This document shows, piece after piece, positions 8,285 through 17,055 of a stretch of DNA of 64,000 nucleotides (its first letter is position 1; each line of letters starts with the position of its first letter). Origin of the DNA: Methylobacterium sp. (GTDB lineage Bacteria; Pseudomonadota; Alphaproteobacteria; Rhizobiales; Beijerinckiaceae); NCBI GenBank assembly GCA_002928875.1, contig PERO01000006.1, positions 62,001 through 126,000 of the forward strand, read 5' to 3'. The notes beneath the pieces are model-generated. The model made no database searches. It saw nothing but the letters and a program-made list of their open reading frames with translations, and was not told the DNA's origin. The position numbers were made by a program, and so were the translations under genes.

Positions 8285-11200
8285 ATGATCGCCGGCTGGG
8301 TCGCGGTGTCGGCCGCGCTCGTCTACCTGATGATCCTGTTCGCGGTTGCCTATTACGGCGACACGCGCGGGCGTTTCCTGCTCGAAGGGCGCCTGCGGCC
8401 CACGATCTATGCCTTCGCGCTCGCGGTCTATTGCACGTCCTGGACCTTCCTGGGTTCGGTGGGTCTCGCCTCGCGCAATGGCCTCGATTTCCTGCCGATC
8501 TATCTCGGCCCGCTCATCGTGTTCCTGCTGTGCCTGCCGCTGATCGCGCGGGTCATTCACATCGCGCGGGTGCATCGCATCACCTCCGTCGCGGATTTCA
8601 TCGGCTCGCGCTACGGCAAGAGCGTGAAGGTGGCGGCGCTGGTGGCGGTGATCGCGATCGTGGGCACCGTGCCCTATATCGCCTTGCAGCTGAAGGCGAT
8701 TTCCGCCGCTCTCGAAACCATTGTCTTGCGCGAGCTGGGCTATGTGCCGCAGATCTCGGGCCTCTCGGCCCTAGGGGATATCTCGCTCTTCGTCACGCTG
8801 GTGCTGGCGGCCTTCGCGGTGGCGTTCGGCACCCGCCACATCGATGCGACCGAACACCAGAACGGGCTGATGCTGGCGGTCGCGGCGGAATCCTTCGTCA
8901 AGCTCCTCGCTTTCATCACCGTGGGGGTGTTCGTCGTCTACGTGATGTTCGACGGCTTCGGAGACCTCTTCACGAAGGCGGCCGCCGAGCCGGCCGCGGC
9001 GCGCGTCTTCTCGGGCGAGATCGACCCGATCGTCTGGATCACCACCACGTTCCTCGCCGGCTGCGCCATCCTGCTGCTGCCGCGCCAGTTCCACGTGATG
9101 GTCGTGGAAAACCGCGATGTCCGCGATCTCCGGCAGGCGGGCTGGCAGTTCCCGCTCTATCTCGTGGCGATCAACATCTTCGTGGTGCCGATCGCGCTGG
9201 CCGGCCTGGTGCTGATCCCCGGCAGTGACTTGGACCGCGACCTGATGGTGATCCAGCTGCCGCTGCTCGGCAATGTCGGCTGGGTGACGCTGGCGGCCTT
9301 CATCGGGGCGCTCTCGGCAGCGACCGCCATGGTGATCGTCGAATCGGTGGCGTGCGGCATCATGATCTCGAACGATCTCGTGGTGCCGCTGCTGCTGCGC
9401 CGGCCGAACTTCCGCGGCAGGCGCGCGGGCGAGGCGGGGAATGCCGATGCCGATGTGGCACCGTTCCAGACCATGGTGGACACGGTTCTGACCATCCGCA
9501 GGATCGGCGTGGTCGTGATGGTCCTGCTGGGCTTTGCCTATTACCGGGCCTCGGAACAGGCCGCGCTTGCCACGATCGGGCTTCTGTCCTTCGCGGCGAT
9601 CGCACAGCTGATGCCTCCGTTCATCGTCGGGCTCTACTGGCCGAGGGCGAATGCGAAGGGTGCCTTCGCCGGCCTGCTCGCCGGGTTCGGCATCTGGTTC
9701 TACCTGCTGTTCCTGCCGACGCTCGCCGGCATGCACGGCGTTGTGGGCGAATTCGTGCGCAACGGGCCGCTCGGCATCGAGGTTCTCGCGCCCGCGCATT
9801 TCTTCATTCCCGGCTTGCCGCCCCTGGTGCAGGGCGTCGTGCTGTCGCTCGCCGTGAATCTCATCCTGCTGGTGCTGATATCTCTCCTGACCGATGTGAG
9901 CCCCATCGAGCGCGTGCAGGCGAGCCTGTTCACCAGCCCCGACACCGCCTATCCCGGCGGCAGCTTCAAGCTCTGGCGCAGCTCGGTGACGATGGACGAG
10001 CTGCGCGCCACGGTTTCGCGCTATCTCGGGCCGGAACGGACGGAGCGCGCCTTCCGCGCCTATGAGGAGCAGCGCGGCATTCCGAACCTGCCGAAGCAGG
10101 AGGCGGATGCCCATGCCATCCGCTTCTCCGAGCAGGTGCTGGCTTCCGCCATCGGCGCGGCCTCCTCGCGCCTCGTGCTCTCGCTGATGCTGCGGCGGCG
10201 CAACGTCTCGACCGAGGCCGCGCTGAAGCTGCTCGACGATGCCTCCGCCGCCATGCAGCATTCGCGCCTGCTGCTGCAGCACGGGCTGGACCATGCCCGT
10301 CAGGGCGTGACCGTGTTCGATTCCGACCTGCGCCTGATGTGCTGGAACCGCGCCTTCCAGGACCTGTTCGACCTGCCGGAAGGCATGCTGCATTTCGGCG
10401 TCGGCCTCGACGAGATCGTGAGCCACAACGCGCGCCGCGGTCTCTATGGCGAGCAGGCCGGCCCGGATGTCATCGCCCGGCGCATCACCGCTTTGGTGCA
10501 GGAGAGCGAGCCGCGCCGCCTGCACCTGCCGCCCACCGGTCGCGTGATCGAGATCCGCTCGAACCACCTGCCCGACGGCGGCCTCGTGACGACCTATACC
10601 GATATCACCGAGGCCGTGGCCGCCGAGAAGGCGCTCGAGGAGGCGAATGTCACGCTCGAGAATCGCGTGCGCGAGCGCACCGAGGAGCTGATGCGGCTCA
10701 ACACCGAATATGCCCGCGCGAAGAAGGAGGCCGACGAGGCCAATGCCTCGAAGACCCGCTTCCTCGCGGCCGCCAGCCACGACATCGCCCAGCCGCTGAA
10801 CGCCGCGCGGCTCTATGCCTCGGCGCTCGCCGAAGGCGCGCAGCAAACCCCGCATGGCGAACTCGCCCGGAATGTCGAGATGTCGCTGAACGCGGTGGAG
10901 GAAATCCTCTCCGCCCTGCTGGAGATTTCCCGCCTCGATGCCGGCAAGCTGAAGCCGGAATACTCGACCTTCCCCATCGACGAGATCCTGAGCCAGTTGC
11001 GGATCGAATTCGAACCCGTGGCGAAGGCCAAGGGCATTGCCTTGACCACCTTGCCCTCGTCGCTGTTCGTCACCAGCGATCGCCGGCTGCTGCGGCGCGT
11101 GTTGCAGAACCTCATTTCCAACGCGATCAAGTACACGGTCACCGGCAAGGTGCTCGTGGGCTGCCGCCGCAGCCGCGACGGGGTCCGCGTCATCGTGGCG

Positions 11201-11857
11201 GATACCGGCATCGGCATCCCGCAGAAGCAGCAGAAGACGATCTTCAAGGAATTCCAGCGGCTTGAACAGGGCGCGCGCATCGAACGCGGGCTGGGACTCG
11301 GGCTTTCCATCGTCGAGCGCATCGTGAAGGTGCTCGATCTCAAGCTCGACCTCGCCTCGGAAAGCGGCCGGGGTTCCACCTTCACGCTGCATCTCGCGCG
11401 GGCGCATGCGAGCGCCGTGCGCCCCAACCCGGCCGAACCGCGACCCACCGCGCTGGCCCCGGCGAGCCTCGCCGGCCGGAAGATCCTCGTGATCGACAAC
11501 GAGCCGACCATCCTCGACGGCATGCGCCGCCTGCTCGAGGGTTGGTCCTGCGAGATCGTCACCGCCGCCGATGCCGCGGAGGCCATGAAGGCCTTCAAGG
11601 GCTCGAAAGCCCGGCCCGACGTGATGCTGGTCGATTACCATCTCGATGAAACCAACGGGATCGACGCCATCCTGAAGCTGCGCTGGCATTTCCGCTCCAT
11701 CGTGCCCGCCGTCCTCATCACGGCCGAACGTTCGCAGGAAGTGCGCGACCGGGCGGGCGCGGAGCAGATCGAGATCCTCAACAAGCCGATCAAGCCGCCG
11801 GCCTTGCGGGCACTTCTGGTGCAGATCGGCCTCAAGCGGGGCGTTGCCGCGGAATGA
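8285..11857 (+). CDS. Hybrid sensor histidine kinase/response regulator with sodium:solute symporter-like sensor domain
   Basis: An 1190-residue protein. The ATG at 8285 begins MIAGWVAVSAALVYLMILFAV, the first membrane span; more upstream codons would add a region without coding character. Residues about 1-540 form a 12-13-span sodium:solute symporter-like domain. A linker and PAS domain follow (about 640-760), then a coiled coil. The HisKA domain has phospho-acceptor His832 in SHDIAQPLN, and the ATPase domain has NLISNAIKYT, DTGIGIP and GLGLGLSIV. A C-terminal receiver has Asp1117 in LVDYH. The architecture is that of the CbrA/NahK-like kinases, some of which sense nutrients or nitric oxide signals through partners. 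Its partner regulator is not adjacent; the copper genes follow 64 bases downstream on the same strand. Confidence 0.93.
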   Translation: MIAGWVAVSAALVYLMILFAVAYYGDTRGRFLLEGRLRPTIYAFALAVYCTSWTFLGSVGLASRNGLDFLPIYLGPLIVFLLCLPLIARVIHIARVHRITSVADFIGSRYGKSVKVAALVAVIAIVGTVPYIALQLKAISAALETIVLRELGYVPQISGLSALGDISLFVTLVLAAFAVAFGTRHIDATEHQNGLMLAVAAESFVKLLAFITVGVFVVYVMFDGFGDLFTKAAAEPAAARVFSGEIDPIVWITTTFLAGCAILLLPRQFHVMVVENRDVRDLRQAGWQFPLYLVAINIFVVPIALAGLVLIPGSDLDRDLMVIQLPLLGNVGWVTLAAFIGALSAATAMVIVESVACGIMISNDLVVPLLLRRPNFRGRRAGEAGNADADVAPFQTMVDTVLTIRRIGVVVMVLLGFAYYRASEQAALATIGLLSFAAIAQLMPPFIVGLYWPRANAKGAFAGLLAGFGIWFYLLFLPTLAGMHGVVGEFVRNGPLGIEVLAPAHFFIPGLPPLVQGVVLSLAVNLILLVLISLLTDVSPIERVQASLFTSPDTAYPGGSFKLWRSSVTMDELRATVSRYLGPERTERAFRAYEEQRGIPNLPKQEADAHAIRFSEQVLASAIGAASSRLVLSLMLRRRNVSTEAALKLLDDASAAMQHSRLLLQHGLDHARQGVTVFDSDLRLMCWNRAFQDLFDLPEGMLHFGVGLDEIVSHNARRGLYGEQAGPDVIARRITALVQESEPRRLHLPPTGRVIEIRSNHLPDGGLVTTYTDITEAVAAEKALEEANVTLENRVRERTEELMRLNTEYARAKKEADEANASKTRFLAAASHDIAQPLNAARLYASALAEGAQQTPHGELARNVEMSLNAVEEILSALLEISRLDAGKLKPEYSTFPIDEILSQLRIEFEPVAKAKGIALTTLPSSLFVTSDRRLLRRVLQNLISNAIKYTVTGKVLVGCRRSRDGVRVIVADTGIGIPQKQQKTIFKEFQRLEQGARIERGLGLGLSIVERIVKVLDLKLDLASESGRGSTFTLHLARAHASAVRPNPAEPRPTALAPASLAGRKILVIDNEPTILDGMRRLLEGWSCEIVTAADAAEAMKAFKGSKARPDVMLVDYHLDETNGIDAILKLRWHFRSIVPAVLITAERSQEVRDRAGAEQIEILNKPIKPPALRALLVQIGLKRGVAAE

Positions 11858-11921
11858 GGGACATGGCCTCAGCCGCGCCGCTGCGCTTGCCTGCATCGCC
11901 CCGCCGGACTAGAGGAACGGC

Positions 11922-12287
11922 ATGACCCGGCTTCGCCGCTTCCTTGCGCATTCGCGTGATCTCAGCCTCGCCTGCCTCGCGGCGCTCGTGCTGCTGGCCG
12001 GCGTGGCGCAGGCCCGTGCGGCGACGGAACTGGCCGGCAAGGCGCATTTCGCCGGCGGCTTCGCACTCTGCCTGCAGAGCGGGCTATCGGGTGACAGCCC
12101 GGACCCCGACCACGATTGCGACCAGTGCCGCGTGCCGGCCATGGCCGGCGTGCCGGCCGCACCGGCAAGCCTCGGGCAGCCGGTCGAGCGCCTGCGCGAG
12201 ACGACCCGCCCGGTGGCGCGCATCGGCCAGCCATCCCGCGCGCCGACCTCCCGACCGGAAGCGAGAGGACCGCCGGCGGCCATCTGA
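11922..12287 (+). CDS. Small exported Cys/His-containing protein of DUF2946 type, copper-locus associated
   Basis: A 121-residue protein with a signal peptide or N-terminal membrane segment (DLSLACLAALVLLAGVAQARA). The mature part contains DPDHDCDQCRVP, an H-x-C-x2-C cluster that could bind a metal, followed by a basic proline-rich tail. A good ribosome site (AGAGGAACGGC) precedes the ATG at 11922. Proteins of this size and cysteine pattern (DUF2946-like) commonly sit beside copper uptake and delivery genes, and here the next two genes encode a PCuAC chaperone and an SCO protein. The family assignment is by pattern only, and the sequence is divergent outside the Cys/His cluster. Confidence 0.65.
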   Translation: MTRLRRFLAHSRDLSLACLAALVLLAGVAQARAATELAGKAHFAGGFALCLQSGLSGDSPDPDHDCDQCRVPAMAGVPAAPASLGQPVERLRETTRPVARIGQPSRAPTSRPEARGPPAAI

Positions 12288-12327
12288 CGCCGCCTGCCTC
12301 CCCTTCTCTCTTTTTCGGATCGGATCG

Positions 12328-12864
12328 ATGATGTCCCGTTTTCTCGCGCGCCTGCGCCCTGTCGCCTTCTCGCTGTCCCTGATGCCGCTTCTTCTCGCGG
12401 TTTCGCCGCTCGCCGCCCATGATTACAAGCTGGGCGACCTCAGAATCGACCATCCCTGGTCGCGCGCCACGCCCGGCGGGGCAAAGGTGGCCGGCGGTTT
12501 CATGAAAATCACCAACAATGGCCAGGAAGCTGATCGCCTCGTCGGCGGGACGCTGGTCAGCGCAGGCATCGTGGAGATCCACGAGATGGCGATGCAGGGC
12601 AACGTGATGACCATGCGCGCCCTGGCACAGGGCCTGGAAATCCGGCCCGGCCAGACGGTGGAACTGAAGCCCGGCGGGCTCCACATGATGTTCCTCGAGC
12701 TGAAATCGCCGCTGAAGGAAGGCGAGAAGGTGAAGGGCACGCTGGTCTTCCAGCGCGCGGGCACCATCGAGGTGGAATTCAAGGTCGAGGGGCGCGGCGC
12801 CTCCGGCGCACATGACCACGGCGCCCATGACCATGGCGGCCATTCCGGAGGGCACAAGCATTGA
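12328..12864 (+). CDS. PCuAC family periplasmic copper chaperone
   Basis: A 178-residue exported protein. After the signal peptide (cleavage near PLAAHD) comes the cupredoxin-like PCuAC domain with DHPWSRATPGGAKVAGGFM. Its copper-binding residues are His85 in VEIHEM, Met94/Met96, and His119 and Met121 in GGLHMMF, matching the H-M-x10-M-x21-H-x-M spacing of the family. The tail is His-rich (HDHGAHDHGGHSGGHKH) and may hold extra copper. PCuAC delivers Cu(I) to the CuA site of cytochrome oxidase subunit II, often together with SCO, whose gene overlaps the 3' end here. Two adjacent ATG codons at 12328 and 12331 are both possible starts; no strong ribosome site is visible. Confidence 0.92.
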   Translation: MMSRFLARLRPVAFSLSLMPLLLAVSPLAAHDYKLGDLRIDHPWSRATPGGAKVAGGFMKITNNGQEADRLVGGTLVSAGIVEIHEMAMQGNVMTMRALAQGLEIRPGQTVELKPGGLHMMFLELKSPLKEGEKVKGTLVFQRAGTIEVEFKVEGRGASGAHDHGAHDHGGHSGGHKH

Positions 12865-13460
12865 ACGCGCTGAAAATCGTCCGCCTCACCGCCTGGGCCG
12901 CCATCGCCATCATCACGGTGGCGCTTCTCTATGTGCTGCTGAACCCGGTCGACCGCGATCAGGGCACGGGGGTCGCCGCTATCGGCGGTCCCTTCCGCCT
13001 CGCGGACCATAACGGGCAGGTCGTCTCGAACGAGAGCCTGCGCGGCAAGCCCTATGCCTTGTTCTTCGGCTTCACGCATTGCCCGGATGTCTGCCCCACC
13101 GCCATGCTGGAGATCAGCAACGATCTCAAGGCGCTGGGGAATGCGGCGCAGGATTTCCGGGTCTTTTTCGTGACGGTCGACCCCGCGCGGGACACGGCCG
13201 CCCTGCTGAAGGAATATGCGGGCTCGTTCGATCCGCGCATCACCGGGCTCATCCCGAAGGACGAGGCGGAACTCGCCGGCATGGCGCGCACCTTCCGGGC
13301 GATCTACCGCAAGGTGGACACGCCCTCGGGCTACACCATGGATCACACCGCCTCGATCTACCTGATGGATGCGCAGGGCGCGTTCTTCGGCACGCTCGAC
13401 AGCAAGGAGACGCCCGCCGTGCGGCAGGCCAAGCTGAAGCGGTTGCTCGAGCGCCGCTGA
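12861..13460 (+). CDS. SCO1/SenC family copper-binding oxidase assembly protein
   Basis: A 199-residue membrane-anchored thioredoxin-fold protein. One N-terminal membrane span (LTAWAAIAIITVALLYVLL) is followed by the periplasmic domain. The copper ligands are Cys74 and Cys78 in FTHCPDVCPT and His162 in YTMDHTAS. SCO proteins carry or reduce copper for the CuA centre of cytochrome c oxidase. The start is a TTG that overlaps the stop of the PCuAC gene in a TTGA arrangement, which implies translational coupling. The client oxidase could be the caa3-type enzyme encoded at 55-60 kb or another aa3 oxidase outside the window. Confidence 0.94.
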   Translation: MNALKIVRLTAWAAIAIITVALLYVLLNPVDRDQGTGVAAIGGPFRLADHNGQVVSNESLRGKPYALFFGFTHCPDVCPTAMLEISNDLKALGNAAQDFRVFFVTVDPARDTAALLKEYAGSFDPRITGLIPKDEAELAGMARTFRAIYRKVDTPSGYTMDHTASIYLMDAQGAFFGTLDSKETPAVRQAKLKRLLERR

Positions 13461-13467
13461 GGCGCGA

Positions 13468-14094
13468 TCACGTGACGGGATCGGCCGTATAGGGCTTGCG
13501 GCCGCTTTCGAGCATATCGGCCAGCAATTCCAGCCGGTCCTGCCCCCAGAACACCTCGCCATCGAGCACATAGCTCGGCGCGCCGAAGATGTTCATCGAG
13601 ATGGCCCAGTCGCGATTGCCTTCATAGATCGCGCCGATGGCCTCGGTTTTCGCCGTCTCGATCAGGCCCGGCGGCAGATCGTTCGCAGCGAGAATGTCGC
13701 GCAGCACCGCTTCGTCATCGAGTTGCCTGTCCTCGACCCAGATGCCGCGATGCACGCTCCGGATGAAATCGACCGGCGACAATCCGGCCTCGACGATGGC
13801 GATCAACGTGCGGTCCGCCGGCGCGATGTTGCAGGGGAAGCCCCTGGGCTGCAGGTTAAGCGGCACCTGCCGCTTCTCGCGCCAGCGCTTCATCTCCATC
13901 CAGCGATAGGCCTGACGGGCGGGATGGCGCTTCGCCAGCGGCAGGCCGCCGGTTTCCGAGAAGACTTCCGACAGCAGCATCGGCCGATAGACGACCGTGA
14001 GCCCGTGCTGCGCCACAAGCCGGAGAAACGGCTCGTAACCGAGATAGGCCCAGGGGCTCAGCAACGAGAAGGCATAGGTGATGGAACGAGACAT
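13468..14094 (-). CDS. 2-hydroxychromene-2-carboxylate isomerase-like DsbA-family protein
   Basis: A 208-residue kappa-class GST/HCCA isomerase-like protein with a thioredoxin-DsbA fold. The N-terminal active-site region reads YAFSLLSPWAYLGYEP, with serine in place of the redox CxxC, as expected for HCCA isomerases rather than disulfide oxidoreductases. The C-terminal MNIFGAPSYVLDGEVFWGQDRLELL is the conserved fold-closing segment with the cis-proline in GAPSY. HCCA isomerase acts in naphthalene-type aromatic degradation, but most chromosomal relatives are of unknown glutathione-dependent function. No aromatic-degradation genes are nearby. It is convergent with the SCO gene with a 7-base gap. 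Confidence 0.85.
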   Translation of the reverse strand: MSRSITYAFSLLSPWAYLGYEPFLRLVAQHGLTVVYRPMLLSEVFSETGGLPLAKRHPARQAYRWMEMKRWREKRQVPLNLQPRGFPCNIAPADRTLIAIVEAGLSPVDFIRSVHRGIWVEDRQLDDEAVLRDILAANDLPPGLIETAKTEAIGAIYEGNRDWAISMNIFGAPSYVLDGEVFWGQDRLELLADMLESGRKPYTADPVT

Positions 14095-14138
14095 GATGCG
14101 GAATCCGTCACAAGCATGAGCGGCAAGGTTGCCGATCG

Positions 14139-14684
14139 TCAGCGCCGGCGCAAGCCATCCTCCACGGCGAGGAAGGCTTCGAGATCGGGCGTGATTTCCG
14201 GGCTGTCGCCCTCATAGCCGACGGCGCGGGCGAGGCGCTGGGCCCCCACGAACATCCGCGCCTTCTTGTCGTAGAGGCCGCCACGCACCAGCGCGAGTGC
14301 GGCGGTCTGGTCCTGCCCGTCTTTCCCCTTCACCACGAAGCGGTGCTGCATGATGAAGGACGTGCCCCGCCAGCCCAGGATGCAACTCTCGACGCGAAAG
14401 GCCTGGAACGGCTTCAGTTCCCGCCGGTAGCGGATCGCCGAGCCCGACAGCATGGGCTGCAACCCCTCCTTGAGCACAAGTTTCACGAGGCCCATGCGCA
14501 GGAGGAGATCCGTGCGCCCGAGATCGGCGATGGTGAGATATCGCCCGTTATTCATGTGCAGGTTGGTGTCGAGATCGTGCGGCCAGACCCGGAACGGCAG
14601 CACGGAAAGGCCGAACGGGGCGGGAATGCGCGGCCGGAAGGGCGCGGTGACCAGCAGCCAGAGGACCCGGAGCCAGAGATTCAT
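14139..14684 (-). CDS. Acyl-CoA thioesterase-like hotdog-fold protein
   Basis: A 181-residue protein of the THEM6/thioesterase-like group. A hydrophobic N-terminal helix (LWLRVLWLLVTAPF) precedes a single hotdog domain with the characteristic DLDTNLHMNNGRYLTIADLG segment, where the Asp and His-Met-Asn-Asn region lines the thioester site. I use the ATG at 14684 because AGGCAGG lies about 9 bases upstream; an in-frame GTG at 14693 is possible but lies too close to that site. A thioesterase would release fatty acids from CoA, consistent with the beta-oxidation operon next to it on the same strand, from which it is separated by a repeat-like spacer. Confidence 0.8.
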   Translation of the reverse strand: MNLWLRVLWLLVTAPFRPRIPAPFGLSVLPFRVWPHDLDTNLHMNNGRYLTIADLGRTDLLLRMGLVKLVLKEGLQPMLSGSAIRYRRELKPFQAFRVESCILGWRGTSFIMQHRFVVKGKDGQDQTAALALVRGGLYDKKARMFVGAQRLARAVGYEGDSPEITPDLEAFLAVEDGLRRR

Positions 14685-14701
14685 GGGACGCACCTGCCTT
14701 T

Positions 14702-14764
14702 GTCATCGTCGAGCATCGCTGCAAGCCAGCCCGCCCTTCCCGCAGGCGGCGGGGGCCCGATGAC
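14702..14764. repeat. Palindromic extragenic element bounded by GTCATCG and CGATGAC
   Basis: The spacer between the thioesterase gene and the fatty-acid oxidation gene begins GTCATCG (14702-14708) and ends CGATGAC (14758-14764), with GC-rich internal inverted repeats. A further small hairpin with arms CCCCGGC and GCCGGGG follows near 14790. The element resembles the larger GTCAT...ATGAC palindrome between nadA and nadB (48071-48175) and could be a degenerate member of the same REP-like class. It may also help to end transcription of the fad operon, although no T-run is present. Confidence 0.4.
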
Positions 14765-14827
14765 GATTCCTGCTCGCCGGAAGTCGGGTCCCCGGCTCGA
14801 GGCCGGGGCCCGCAGGAGCCGCTGGAC

Positions 14828-17032
14828 TTACGCGGCGGCTTTCGTGGGCGCGAAGCGGCCGTAGAAGCGCTCGTCGGCCTTGGCCATCTGCTTCAGCAGG
14901 CGGTTCGGCGCGAAGCGGTCGCCGTGCTTCTTCGCGAGCTTGTTGCACAGCGCGACGAAGGCCTTCGTGCCCATCCGGTCGATATAGGAGAGCGTGCCAC
15001 CGGTATAGGGCGCGAAACCGAAGCCGAGGATCGAGCCGACATCCGCCTCGCGGACATCGACGATGACCTTCTCTTCCACGGTGCGTGCCGCCTCAAGCGC
15101 CTGGATGGCGAGGAAGCGATCCTTCAGTTCCTGCTGGTCGATCGAATCGGCCGGGAGCTTCACCTTCTGCAGGTCGGCGAGGCCGGGCCAGAGCGCCTTG
15201 CCCTTCTCGGCGTAATCGTAGAAGCCCTTGCCGTTCTTGCGTCCGAGGCGCTGAAGATCGACCACCATGGTCTTCAGCAACGCTTCCTGGCGCGTGTCGA
15301 TCGCGGCCTCGCCGAGATCCTTCTTCGTCGCCTGCAGGATCTTCCAGCCGAGATCGAGCGCCACCTCGTCATTGAGCGAGAGCGGCCCGACGGGCATGCC
15401 TGCCATCTTCGCGACATTCTCGATCATCGCCGGCGGCACGCCTTCCGCGAGCATCAGATGCCCCTCGCGGATGTAGTTCAGCACGCAGCGATTGGCGAAG
15501 AAGCCGCGGCAATCGTTGACGACGATCGGCGTTTTGCGGATCGCGCGGACGAAATCCAGCGCCACGGCCAGCGCGCGGTCCTTCGTGCGCTTGCCCAGGA
15601 TGAGTTCCACCAGCATCATCTTCTCGACCGGCGAGAAGAAGTGGATGCCGATGAACTGGCTCGGACGATCGAAATATTCCGACAGCGAGGAGATCGGCAA
15701 AGTCGAGGTGTTGGAAGCGAGGATCGTCTTGCGGCCGATATGCGCGGCGATGGACTTGATGACGGTTTCCTTCACCGCCCGATCCTCGAACACCGCCTCG
15801 ATCACGAGATCGCAGCCCTTCAGCATGGCATAATCCGCCGAGGGCGTGATGCGCGCGAGCAGGGCATCGCGGTCCGCACTCTTGGCGCGGCCCTTCATGA
15901 TCTGGTCGCTCATCAGCTTGTGCGAATAGGCCTTGCCCTTCTCCGCCGCTTCCATGTCGCGATCGATTAGCACCACGTTGATGCCGGCCTGCGCCGCGAC
16001 ATAGGTGATGCCCGCGCCCATGAATCCGGCACCGACGACGCCGATGCGCTTGAACTTCGTCGGCGGGATATCCGCCGGGCGGCGCGCGCCCTTCTCCAGT
16101 TCGCCCTTCGACAGGAACAGCGAGCGGATCATCGCCGCGGCTTCCGGCGTGCGCAGGATCTGCGCGAAATAGCGGCTCTCGACGCGGAGCGCGAGATCCA
16201 TCGGCAGCTGCAGGCCCTCATAGACCGCCTGCAGGATGGCCTTCGCGGCCGGATAATTGTCCGAGGTTTCGCGGCGATAGATGGCATTGGCCGGCGGCCA
16301 GATCATCATGCCTTGCGCCGAATGCACCTTGTTGGAGGGCAGCTTGTAGCCTTCCGTATCCCACGGCGCCTTGGCCTTGGGGTTCGCCTTGATCCAGTCC
16401 TTCGCGGCCTGGACGAGCCCCTCGCGCGAGGCCACGGCATGCACCAGACCCATGGAACGGGCGGCGGCCGCCTTGATCTGGTCGCCCTTGAACAGCATCT
16501 GCAGGGCATCGCCCGTCTGCATCAGCCGCGCCACGCGCTGGGTGCCGCCCGCGCCGGGGAAGAGCCCGACCTTGATTTCCGGCAGGCCCACGCGGGTCTT
16601 GTCCGAATCCGAGAGCACCCGGAAATGGCAGGCCAGCGCCAGTTCGAACGCGCCGCCGAGGCAGGTGCCATGCACCGCCGCCGCGAAGGGCTTCCCGCAG
16701 GTCTCGAGCTTGCGATAGAGCAGGGAAAGCCGCGATGTCGCCTCGAAGAAGAAGGCCATGGCGGGCTCCTCGCCCTTGGTCTTCACGAGCTTGGCATATT
16801 CCATGCCGAGGCCCTGCAGCATGGTGAGGTCCGCGCCGCCGGAAAAGGCTTCCTTGCCGGAGGTGATGACGCAGCCCTTGATGGCTTCCGTGGCAACCAC
16901 GTGATCGATGATCTGGTTGAGATCGGCCATCACGTTCTGGTCGATCACGTTCATCGACTTGCCCGGGCTGTCCCAGGTGGCGAGGGCAATGCCGTCTTCA
17001 TCGGTTTCGAAGCGGAAATGGGTGAGGTTCAT
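14828..17032 (-). CDS. Fatty-acid oxidation multifunctional protein (enoyl-CoA hydratase / 3-hydroxyacyl-CoA dehydrogenase)
   Basis: A 734-residue FadB/FadJ-type protein. The N-terminal crotonase domain has the oxyanion-hole segments KEAFSGGADLTML and HGTCLGGAFELALACH and the catalytic-glutamate region LPEIKVGLFPGAGGTQRVARL. The Rossmann domain starts at IGVVGAGFMGAGITYVAAQAG (about residue 340) and is followed by the 3-hydroxyacyl-CoA dehydrogenase segment FIGIHFFSPVEKMMLVE, which contains the catalytic His, then the C-terminal domains with NDCRGFFANR. It catalyses hydration and NAD-dependent oxidation in beta-oxidation. A ribosome site GGAG precedes the ATG at 17032, and the thiolase gene lies 23 bases upstream in the same operon. 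fadB and fadJ cannot be told apart here. Confidence 0.95.
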   Translation of the reverse strand: MNLTHFRFETDEDGIALATWDSPGKSMNVIDQNVMADLNQIIDHVVATEAIKGCVITSGKEAFSGGADLTMLQGLGMEYAKLVKTKGEEPAMAFFFEATSRLSLLYRKLETCGKPFAAAVHGTCLGGAFELALACHFRVLSDSDKTRVGLPEIKVGLFPGAGGTQRVARLMQTGDALQMLFKGDQIKAAAARSMGLVHAVASREGLVQAAKDWIKANPKAKAPWDTEGYKLPSNKVHSAQGMMIWPPANAIYRRETSDNYPAAKAILQAVYEGLQLPMDLALRVESRYFAQILRTPEAAAMIRSLFLSKGELEKGARRPADIPPTKFKRIGVVGAGFMGAGITYVAAQAGINVVLIDRDMEAAEKGKAYSHKLMSDQIMKGRAKSADRDALLARITPSADYAMLKGCDLVIEAVFEDRAVKETVIKSIAAHIGRKTILASNTSTLPISSLSEYFDRPSQFIGIHFFSPVEKMMLVELILGKRTKDRALAVALDFVRAIRKTPIVVNDCRGFFANRCVLNYIREGHLMLAEGVPPAMIENVAKMAGMPVGPLSLNDEVALDLGWKILQATKKDLGEAAIDTRQEALLKTMVVDLQRLGRKNGKGFYDYAEKGKALWPGLADLQKVKLPADSIDQQELKDRFLAIQALEAARTVEEKVIVDVREADVGSILGFGFAPYTGGTLSYIDRMGTKAFVALCNKLAKKHGDRFAPNRLLKQMAKADERFYGRFAPTKAAA

Positions 17033-17055
17033 GGGTTTTCTCCGTTCCGCCTGAA

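Noticed and set aside
8771-11896. A 1041-codon open frame on the minus strand opposite the hybrid kinase
   Set aside because: It mirrors the kinase codon pattern in GC-rich DNA; the plus-strand product has complete kinase and receiver motifs, while the minus-strand product is His/Arg/Gln-rich without any domain.
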